Made by a program: the position numbers and the translations under genes. A stretch of DNA of 64,000 nt from Glandiceps talaboti. Lineage: Eukaryota; Hemichordata; Enteropneusta; Spengelidae. The stretch lies in assembly GCF_964340395.1 (NCBI RefSeq), contig NC_135549.1:4258501-4322500 (forward strand), in the 5' to 3' direction. Below, in pieces: positions 42,301 through 54,300 of the stretch; positions within the stretch are counted from its first letter, which is position 1; each line of letters begins with the position of its first letter. The notes beneath the pieces were generated by a model. It was not told the DNA's origin, ran no database searches, and saw nothing but the letters and a program-made list of their open reading frames with translations.

Positions 42301-45300
42301 TAAGGTAAATTCTTACCTTCATATTACCTTTAACAATAGTTTACATTTACTATTTACTATACTTGGTTATGTTTATATACATATTTGATTCTTCTTTATT
42401 ACAGATGTAAAAACTGTTTCCAGGTACTTGGGTTTGATTTGATATTCAATTCCACACTACATCCAATTGTTGTTGAGGTAAGTAAGGGTTAGTCTTGTAT
42501 TAAGACCTCGGATCTCTGATCCAGGGAGGATGGGGAGTTAAGACCAGGATTAGGTTCAGGTTGTTGTCAGGTTAGCCTCCCTAACATACTCTTGATGTAT
42601 ATTACTGACTATGACAGGCCCACTGTACTCTAAGTATCTCTATAAATGTTATATATTTAATAATCAAGATAGGGAGTTAGGATCTAGGAGCAGGATGAGT
42701 TAGACTCCCTAAGATACACTTAATGTATATTGCTGACAATGATGGGTCTACTTTTACTAAGTTTAGTTTGTTGTTGTTAAAAATAGACTCCCCTAATATT
42801 ATCATGGTATATATTGTTTGCTATGATGTACCAACTGTATTCTAAGTATACGGACATTCTCACATGGCCTAATAATCTGTTTTGTGTTCAGGTAAATGGT
42901 CAGCCTCACATGCAGGCAACTTCTAGTGATGATGGATGGGCCAGTAATACTATCAAACAAAATGCAATAGATGACACAGTTGGTATTTTGTTTGCCAAGA
43001 CACCAGTAGCTGATGAAGTTGCCGAGGCACTTGAACAGCTAGATTCAAGTATTGGTGTAGTGGTAAGTATTTCTAAATAAATGTACCATACTTGGCAAAA
43101 TCTATCTTTCATTTCTGTGTTGTCATACCTGAAAATACCTATGACACAAGAGCAGTGTCTCCATTCATCTTGCAATTACAGAATTTCTTCGTTTGTATCA
43201 CATACTAGTTATAACCATGGGCTTGGAAGGAGAACATTGGGGTGGGGATCATTAAATCTTATTACTCATGTTTCCCTGTCACCTTACCAGGTTCTCCAAC
43301 AAAACTACAATACAGTGTATTGTAAACTGTACCATTATTGCTTCTCCATCCTTACCAAAAACCCTGTATCAAGGTAGTCTGTACTGTAATGCACATAAAG
43401 TATTTTGTTATCATCAAATTTCTAGTGACAGCTCTACACAGTTTTTGAATGAATCGTTCACATTGTCATTTTTGTATATGTAACTTTATGACCAATACCT
43501 TTATATACATTTACTCATGTCATATCTGTCTTTCCAGGGAATTAACTGCCAGCCTTTACATCAATTATGTCTAACCAATGAAGACTTGGAGTACATTCTG
43601 AATACCAGGAGAGAGACTGTTAATAAAGGCAACTTTCAACAGGTTTGGAATTATGATAACTTCTCTGACCATGTATCCAGTTCGAGAAATAAAAAGATAG
43701 TGACAAATTTGGCCAACTGAATTTGAATTGTACTAATTTGTGGAAATCTCCTAATAGAGAACAAGCTATTATTAACATGATATGTCACCAATTTGACCAC
43801 TAGTAGAGAACCTCCTTATGTCACCAATTTGACCACTAGTAGAGAACCTCCTTAAGTCACTAATGTCACCTCTAGTAGAGAACCTCCTTAAGTCACTAAT
43901 GTCACCTCTAGTAGAGAACCTCCTTAAGTCACTAATGTCACCTCTAGTAGAGAACCTCCTTTAAGTCACTAATGTCACCTCTAGTAGAGAACCTCCTTTA
44001 AGTCACTAATGTCACCTCTAGTAGAGAACCTCCTTAAGTCACTAATGTCACCTCCAGTAGAGAACCTCTAACAACATCTGATATGCAAAGAAAACTTTCA
44101 AATGAAACACTTCAAAAGATATAACTTTAGTCTTACCCAAAGTTGCTGAGAAAATTCATACAATCCAATTTGTTCAAATATCAGCAAGATTACACAGTTT
44201 TAATTTCAATGTTATGTATTTACAGAGTTAAAAGTAACTGACTACTTCACCAGTACGTGCGCTGGTTATCAATCCAAATTATTTACTATTATACAGTTTT
44301 ACAGAATACCATATTTTATTGATTGTGAAGTGTTTGTTTGTTTGTTTCCAGCTTTATCCTTCCTATGATTGTACCAAGTATAGTGTACTGCTCAGAGATT
44401 TACAAAGACTAGGCAGTATCAATCTGAATCCTATAGGCAGTGAGGATGCAATGCAGCCACAATTCATTGATCAACCTATCCATGGTATCTCACCAGTCAA
44501 TACACTTCACAACACCGCTGAACTACATTCCATTATCTCAACAATTGAACAGTATTACTACTCTAAAGAGACAGAGAATAACAACGATTTAGAAGATTTG
44601 GGACCAGAAGAAGACACTTATAGTAATAGAACTGATAGAGGATTACAAAAACAAGGTTATATTGCCAGTTTGATTGATAATGTATTTGATGATGATGACA
44701 GGACAGTTGATATCAAGTATAGAAGACCACAATGTAGTGAGGGTAAGTTGATGAACTTTTGTTCAAAGAATCATGTTAGTTCATAATGTTACACTGAAAG
44801 GTAACCTTTTTTGCTCTAAAGAAAATGAAGGAAAACGTAAATGATAAAAACCAAAACCCAATGGGACACCCAAGTAAGTAAACAGGTCTTAAGAAATTAG
44901 ATATTCTGAAGACAACTATATAAAAGAAAGATAGTACTCCTCTATAGCTGTTGTGGAAACTTTGTCAGTATTTGCACACAAATGGTTGAAATTATTAGTT
45001 TTTGAAAACAGAAACTTCGCTGCACAGTAAACATAATCAGACAGTATGTTCAGACATTTATTGATTTGACAATGTTATTTTGGCAGACAAGGGAACCATG
45101 CCATACTTGGTGGGTTTATACATGGAACCAGGTATAACATTGAGTCCAGTATTTGATGCCATTGTCACAGAATACCAAGTCACTGTACCGTATGATACTG
45201 TACTTATTAAAGTTTGGGCTTTTGCTGCTAGTTGTGACTGTGAAGCCAGAATGGAGGATAAATATGGACCACCCAGGTAAGTAATGTTTCAAGATTTCTT

Positions 45301-48300
45301 GGCCATGCCATCAATGTGAAGTGAATGCCTTGATATTGTGTGTCTGAATGCCTGATTTCCTTCTGTTTGACGCTGTATTCCTTTTCATGAAGTAAATTAA
45401 TCAAGTGAAAAAGTTGGTTGAATTACACACTACTTAATAAATTGTCAAAGACATTGTCATTTGTTGTTTTTTACTTAAAGTTTAATTTATACTTGAATGC
45501 ATATGTTATAAACAATTTACACCAATAAGCTTGATATTTTCATCACTTTATGTGTTTTTGTTGACAGGCCAGTCAATTATACCCTAGGTATTGGCAATAT
45601 CATCAAGTTTATGTGTTTTTGTTGACAGGCCAGTCAACTATACCCAAGGTATTGGCAATATCATCAACTTTTTGTTTTTGTTGACAGGCCAGTCAATTAT
45701 ACCCTAGGTATTGGCAATAACAGAGTTAGTATGCATGTTGTGGATGTCACTCATTCAGAGCCGTGGGTTATCAATACATATACTGTCAATGTATATAGAA
45801 AGAAACTATCAGAAGATGTTGGTGTGTTTAATCCAGAACTACCACATCAAGTTTGTAGCTTGATTCAGGTAAGTTAAAGCCAATAGTATTATACTAATGT
45901 ATATAGGATTGTAGTTTGCAGTGTATTTATCATATTTTATGTAGTAATTGTACTTTGCAAAATATGAAATGACTTGGACACATTTGCATCTGTACTCAAT
46001 GTCATAGGCACACATAGACATGGAAAAGCCAGAAAACGTTTATCAAAAGTGATTCATTGATTGAGCTCAGTATGTAACTTACCACATTGCAACATAAAAT
46101 GCATTACCGGTAAATGTAATTTAAAATTTGTACCTGAAATTATAAAATGTATGAATATTGTTGTAGTTGAATTTAGAAATAGGGCTAATGTCAAAACAGT
46201 CATGGAGTCACTACTAATTTGTGACACCGCTTTAATAGTAGCTATATTTAAAGGGACATGTCACGATCCATGGAATTAAACTGACTTATGCAGATATAAG
46301 AACTTTAGAGGATTATTCTATAACTGTTAGCCTGTTATGTTAGTAGCTGTGCCAATAGATCTGCCTAATTGCCTATCAAACACTTTAGTGGTTATAGCGC
46401 CCTCTAGTGAGCATGTAATTGTTTTCAGTCAACTTACAATGATCAACTTGTATGCACAAGTGGCCTATGATGTGACACCTAATTCTAAGGCATGCATTTT
46501 TTAAAAATTGGTAATATTTTAGAAGAAAATTTGTGAAGTAATTTTTCTGTGTTTTCTAATTTTGTTTATTTTTGTCACCTATCTTTACAACAGGAGTGTG
46601 ACCTACAGGTCTTTCCAGAGGAATCATGTGGTCTGAGTTTGATGTCGGATGTAAGATGGAATCAATTTCAGACTTACACTGCCAGCCTTCCACCCTGTCG
46701 TACAGGAGATGTAGCAGGTAATGTGATAGATCTTTCTCATGTATAGCCCCCTCTAGTGTTAGTATGTGTCAGTTTCAGACTTACACTGCCAGCCTTCCAC
46801 CCTGTCATACAGTGAATGTAGCAGCTATCATGATTGACTTCTCACATACATAGCCCCCCTCTAGAGTTAGTATATGTCAGTTTCTTATACTGATAGGTTC
46901 CCACCCTGTCTTTACAGGAGATATAGCAGGTGATAAATATTTCATTTATATGGCTCCCTTAAGTGTTCATTTACAACACATCTGTTTCAGACTTACAATG
47001 ACAACCTAGCACTGTAGCAGAGCTCACACTTTGTCTTACAGGGGACCTTTCAATTCCACAGTACCAATCACCAAGTAGATTGCTTATATACTGTAATTTA
47101 CATACTTAAAATGAGAGCTCACTTCTGATGCAAATAGACCCTTCACATTCATTATCACTCTAAAAATACAACACTGAAAGCCCAGCACTTGAACATGTAA
47201 GACACACTCAGCTGGTGAGGTTGTGTAATAGCCTCTTTGTTTAATCAGATGGTCTAAGAGTTCATCAACTTCTGAAATAAGATATTGTAAAGTTAACATT
47301 TACATTCATCCAGCTTAGAAATGTATATGAGAGACAGAAGTGTCAGTCCATCTCAGATGTGGGTATTGACAGTACTTTATTTCAACACAAGTATTATCCA
47401 GCTAGATGAAGATAACTTTCAAGGAATATTTGTAACTGAAGCCAAATTAGCCAATGTTAGGAAATATGAAATGACTTGGACACATTTGCATCTGCACCAG
47501 TGTGCCCTCTAAGCCATTTTGATGCACCACGGACGCACACAATTTTGAGTGACACACCAAAATTTGGTGTTCCCCTATCTCTTATTATGCGGTGACTCAC
47601 AAGAAATACCAGTTTTTCTCATTTTGACTCACAACAATAAAACGTGGCTATAGTTAGCGGGCACACTGATCTGTACTCAATGTCCAAGGCACACATAGAC
47701 ATGGAAAAGTCAGAGAATGGTTATGTTTATACATGTCAGTACTAATAGTGCTTTCATAAGTAGAGTAGCCTTGAATCCATGAAATTAACTCAGAATGTAT
47801 AACACTCTGTTCTAAGTATAGCTTAGAAGTCCCACACTCTGTCATTTTGTATTGTGTATGACTTGAGTCCATGCCATCCTGTTCTATAGTAGTGCAAGTT
47901 ATGAAATTGAATCTGTAATCACCCATAAAAAAGAAAGAAATTGAACCCAACGAACACATTTCTGAAGAACAAGTGAGAGGCTAGAAATAGTTTGTAATTA
48001 ACGAATCTTGTCTTATATAACCACTCCAATTTCACCAAACTAATGAAATGAACATATTATGTGACTGCTACAGGGTCTAAACACAATGAAAAGAACAAGG
48101 CCATATAATGTGTGTGAATATGAAAAACATTACAAAATCAAATATTGATCAAGAAGCAAATTTTTATACTTCTTAAAACTTTCTCTGATTGGTCAGTGCT
48201 ACTAATTTTGTCTGGAATATTGTTGTATAATTGAAATACTATATTTGTGTAATGATTACAAACTCCAGGTTATAAAGAAAGTATAGACACAATGCCATGA

Positions 48301-51300
48301 ATGAACCTCATCACATAAATTGTGATTCTATTTCAATTCTGTAGGACGTTGGGTTTTACCATGCTTACAATGTAATGTAAGGAGTTCCTGCTTTTGGAAG
48401 CAAGCAGCATGGTATCCCAATGACTGTCAACATATGAAGATGTCCAGGCAAACTCTGAGACAATGTTTAGCTGGTAAAAAGGTTAGTAGATTGTCTCTTG
48501 TATTGTTATTTCAATCATGGATTGTCCTTTCTATAAAAAACAAAAGAAGTGTAGCAAAATATAGGGGAAGTAGGTTATAAATGACAGTAACATTGGATCT
48601 TTTGTTTGAACAGTGTTAGTGCCAATTTAATTCACCTATCCTGTGTTCACCATAGATGTGATTCATTTAATTCCTTATAATTTGCATACATTAACTTGAT
48701 TAAGTCTTATTTTATGGCCCTGACACAAAAGGCTTTAATCCGACCACTCTGTAATTATCCTAATGAGACTCAACCACTTCAGACTGAGAGCATAGTAGTT
48801 ACATCAAGCAGGATACAATGGTATAGGCTAGATGTACAGATAACTCTCTATGCCTATCCCAGATACAGTTCTCCATAAGGCCTATATTCACACTACTGTG
48901 AAACTGAAAATTTTCGCAAAAGACTTTTATTTTGGCTTTTTTCCCTGAAAAACCAAAACTTGAAAATGAGTAGTGACTAAAATGCTGCTTTGTACATAAA
49001 CAGTGCACCAGGCTTAGTGCTGCTTTGTACATAAACAGTGCACCAGGCTTAGTGATGCTTTGTACATAAACAGTGCACCAGGCTTAGTGATGCTATGTAC
49101 ATAAACAGTGCACCAGGCTTAGTGATGCTATGTACATAAACAGTGCACCAGGCTTAGTGATGCTTTGTACATAAACAGTGCACCAGGCTTAGTGATGCTA
49201 TGTACATAAACAGTGCACCAGGCTTAGTGATGCTATGTACATAAACAGTGCACCAGGCTTAGTGATGCTTTGTACATAAACAGTGCACCAGGCTTAGTGA
49301 TGCTATGTACATAAACAGTGCACCAGGCTTAGTGCTGCTATGTACATAAACAGTGCACCAGGCTTAGTGATGCTTTGTACATAAACAGTGCACCAGGCTT
49401 AGTGCTGCTATGTACATAAACAGTGCACCAGGCTTTAGTGCTGCTATGTACATAAACAGTGCACCAGGCTTAGTGATGCTTTGTACATAAACAGTGCACC
49501 AGGCTTAGTGCTGCTTTGTACATAAACAGTGCACCAGGCTTAGTGATGCTTTGTACATAAACAGTGCACCAGGCTTAGTGATGCTATGTACATAAACAGT
49601 GCACCAGGCTTAGTGATGCTATGTACATAAACAGTGCACCAGGCTTAGTGATGCTTTGTACATAAACAGTGCACCAGGCTTAGTGATGCTATGTACATAA
49701 ACAGTGCACCAGGCTTAGTGATGCTATGTACATAAACAGTGCACCAGGCTTAGTGATGCTTTGTACATAAACAGTGCACCAGGCTTAGTGATGCTATGTA
49801 CATAAACAGTGCACCAGGCTTAGTGCTGCTATGTACATAAACAGTGCACCAGGCTTAGTGATGCTATGTACATAAACAGTGCACTAGGCTTAGTGACGCT
49901 TTGTACATAAACAGTGCACCAGGCTTAGTGATGCTTTGTACATAAACAATGCACCAGGCTTAGTGCTGCTATGTACATAAACAGTGCACCAGGCTTTAGT
50001 GCTGCTATGTACATAAACAGTGCACCAGGCTTAGTGATGCTTTGTACATAAACAGTGCACCAGGCTTAGTGCTGCTATGTACATAAACAGTGCACCAGGC
50101 TTAGTGATGCTTTGTACATAAACAGTGCACCAGGCTTAGTGATGCTATGTACATAAACAGTGCACCAGGCTTAGTGATGCTATGTACATAAACAGTGCAC
50201 CAGGCTTAGTGATGCTTTGTACATAAACAGTGCACCAGGCTTAGTGCTGCTATGTACATAAACAGTGCACCAGGCTTAGTGATGCTTTGTACATAAACAG
50301 TGCACCAGGCTTAGTGATGCTTTGTGCATAAACAGTGCACTAGGCTTAGTGATGCTATGTACATAAACAGTTCACCAGGCTTAGTGCTGCTATGTACATA
50401 AACAGTGCACCAGGCTTAGTGATGCTTTGTACATAAACAGTGCACCAGGCTTAGTGATGCTTTGTACATAAACAGTGCACTAGGCTTAGTGATGCTATGT
50501 ACATAAACAGTCCACCAGGCTTAGTGATGCTATGTACATAAACAGTGCACTAGGCTTAGTGATGCTTTGTACATAAACAGTGCACAAGTTTACACTATTT
50601 ATACAGTTACATTCTCTATGTTAAATTAATATTTTATCTGTTTAAGTTAGGCAAATTGTCAACTTCCAATAGTTTCCAAATTCGCCTGCCTGATGTAGTT
50701 CAGTATTAAAACTCTCAGAAAAATGTGTTGAAACCTGTTTTCCAGCATCCTTGGGACATCCCTTTAGCTCCTTTTGTAACACCCCCTCCCCCTCCCCCTC
50801 CCCCCCCCCCCCTCCTCATCTAATTATAAACAACACTGTGCAGCTGCTACTTTCCTATTCCAGACTTTCAAAAAGTAGAAGAGAAAATAGGGAAGAGAGA
50901 TTGAATAAGTAATTCATTGTTAAAAGGCAGCAATGTTTAATAGCTTTGCCATCAAATGTAATAGCCACTTGCCAACAATTCCAAGTATGGCAGTGATGTT
51001 AGAACCCCTTGAAAGTAACAAGCTATTTACATGGTTTGTAGTGGCTCCCAAACAGTCATGTAAAGCGTAGTTGGACATCACTGGAGTATTGTTCAACAAC
51101 TAATTGTTTTCTTAGTCTGTTTGTCCACTACTTCTTGTTCACATGGTTCAAACTTAGACATGGTGTACATAGCCAAAGCAAAGTCTGGTACAAAATAGTG
51201 CAGGCAATTGAGACTAGCTAGAATGTTGTAGCTGGATAGAAGATTCATGATACTTTCGGAGTGTGATCATACTCATAGTTATATATTGGACCTGATCAGT

Positions 51301-54300
51301 TATATAATGTGTGAATTTTTAGTCACAACTATGTTGTAGTAGTTTCCCACTGATTTGGTTTGTCACTCTGCATTCTCTAAACTGGAGTCACCAAACTCAC
51401 AGACAGACCTGCTAACTTTTATTGTTAGTATATTCCCTGCCTGCTCCCTGATTGCCTGTTCACAGAAGGCACAAGCAAACACCTTGGATAGACTCTAGGT
51501 ACAGTGTAAATATAAACCAGTTGCCAGGTAGTTCAGGATCTTGTATCTGAGACTGTTTTTAGAGTTTGAAAGAAGAGCCACTGTGGTCATCAAATTAAAG
51601 TGTTCTTCTTCACCATGTTATTACATGTATTTCTAAATTTCCAGTCTAAGTATGAGTGGTAGTATATGGAACATGTTTTCAGCTCTTTAGATATTGACAA
51701 ATCTGATGCCTTGAGAGATCTGTAAACTCTATTGATCTTGTCTGTGTGTATCTAGGCTCCTATCTCAGGGTCCAGTATTTTAAATTGCTCAAAAATTTCA
51801 CCAGATATCCTTGAAAGGGATAAAATCATGTCATGAGATTTTTGTTGTTTATTACACGCCGTTGTACATCATATAGGGTAAAACACAAGTACACTGAATC
51901 ATACATATGTATAGTATTTACCGCTAATGTTTTAGAATTAAAGCAAAATGAAGGTGACAAATTGGAAATTAGAGTCAGGCATGTTAGAGTACAATATTGT
52001 TGTTATTCACTTTATCTGTTGCAAAATATTTTGCTGTATATTACAATGTAATCATTTGGTATGCAAATCCCCATTGTTTTCTTAGGAAAATAGTGGGACA
52101 GATGCCAATAGGAGAAATTAAATGAAGTAGTACTTATGTTGTTATTATTTATTCCCAGATTTTATTCATTGGTGACTCTACAAACCGTGGTATAATGTAT
52201 TACTTGATGGAGCAAGTCAATGGCACTTTAATGCAGTGGGATAAAACACATAACATCAAGGTCTACACTAACGTTAACAATAACCAAACTTTGGTCAGTT
52301 TTGCCTACTACCCACAATTCTGGCTGCCAGCCAATCAAAGGCCGGTATTTGACAAAGCATTGTACCAGCTTTTACAACGGACTCTGCCATTGGAGAACAA
52401 TACCAATACAGTTTTAATTGTAGGTGGAGTTCACTGGTTGGCTACTCATCATCTCAATGTAGCACAACAGTCTCTCAAAAGGTAAAGGAAGTTTATATAT
52501 GAACTTATAGTTTAAACCTTGGAACACTTGGAGGGGGGGGGGGTTACATTAAAATTAATAAGACTATTGATTTGTGGGTGTGACAAATAATTAACCTACT
52601 CACAGAGTTTGATGTAAAAGTCTCTTTGTCTTGTGTTGAAGTGTAGAATTGGTACTGCCCAACACAACACAGCACACTGATCATAGATGATGTTGATGAC
52701 AGTTCACACAGCTGAAGTCTTCTGTTCCACATACAGTTCATAGTTAATGTTTGATGTCCAAAGTTGAGCTTTCAATCAGAGATGGGACAGGACTCCACAG
52801 TATACTACAGCATTCAAAATGTTCATCCATTACAGACAAAAGTTACATTGTACTTTACATACAGGACTTGTTTTCCAGCCATATGTCAATCTAATATGCT
52901 AATTAACTGCCAACTAATTTGTATTTTATTTAAACGACTGAGCCATCTTGTAACTTAACATAATTCACTATCAACTAATTTACATACAAAGTAAACACTT
53001 ACTGATTTACATACAACATGAACATGTTTTCACCAGGTGTTAATCCTAAGTCAATGTCCAGGTTAACATACTTTTTGTCATCACTCGGTCAAGTGCCACC
53101 ATGGCAAATTTTTGGAAAGCCTATTAGCTTTGCTATACAGAGAAAAGAAAAGAAATTATTAAATGTATATTTCAAATTGACAAATTACTCATCGATGATA
53201 TGGCAGATGTTTTGGTCAGTAAGACTTTGATTTTTGTTATTCTGTCAATCATTCATTTATTCCTGATTTGATTTGCTTTACAGAGAAGGCTTGACAGGAA
53301 TCAAGAAACTAATGAAAGGTCTGGGTGCAGGTTTCCATCAGGCAATTGATGGAGTTCATTGTCTAACATTGGTAAGTGTACTTACTTAGTTCATTGTCTA
53401 ACATTGGTAAGTGTACTTACTTAGTTCATTGTCTAACATTGGTAAGTGTACTTACTTAGTTCATTGTCTAACATTGGTAAGTGTACTTACTTAGTTCATT
53501 GTCTAACATTGGTAAGTGTACTTACTTAGTTCATTGTCTAACATTGGTAAGTATACTTACTTAGTTCATTGTCTAACATTGGTAAGTATACTTACTTAGT
53601 TCATTGTCTAACATTGGTAAGTGTACTTACTTAGTTCATTGTCTAACATTGGTAAGTGTACTTACTTAGTTCATTGTCTAACATTGGTAAGTGTACTTAC
53701 TTAGTTCATTGTCTAACATTGGTAAGTGTACTTACTTAGTTCATTGTCTAACATTGGTAAGTGTACTTACTTAGTTCATTGTCTAACATTGGTAAGTATA
53801 CTTGCTTAGTTCATTGTCTAACATTGGTAAGTATACTTGCTTAGTTCATTGTCTAACATTGGTAAGTATGCTTGCTTAGTTTATAATTTAAATAGTTTGG
53901 TGACCAACATCTCTGGAAGAACCAAAATGTATTATGGATATAATCCCAGGTAAATAGATCTACTCATTTTACCCTGTGTGATTGTTATCTTGATATACCG
54001 TGTATATGGATTATGTGTGACAGGACAGTTTCCTACATTTCCTACATTTCCCACTGTCAGGACACCTCTTATATATGTTACCTAAGTCAGATTGGTTTCA
54101 ACAGCCTTTCCACAGGTGTCCTAAGTTAGGCCAGGTTTAGCATGGGTCTTAGATTGAATTTAGCGAAAACATATCAAGACAAACCAGTGGTCTTAGATTG
54201 AATTTAGCAAAAACATATATAAGACCATACCAAGACAAACCACAGGTCTTACCGTAGATTGAATTTAGCAAAACATACCAACACAAACCACATGTCTTAG

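Noticed and set aside
47321-47512. 63-codon open frame as an extra CPED1 exon
   Set aside because: Exons 14 and 15 join in phase without it and give the expected D-V-A-G-R-W-V; the frame also runs into the hAT MITE.
48983-50588. Regular 35-bp array resembling a CRISPR by period
   Set aside because: There are no unique spacers between repeats, the units abut, and the host is a eukaryote.
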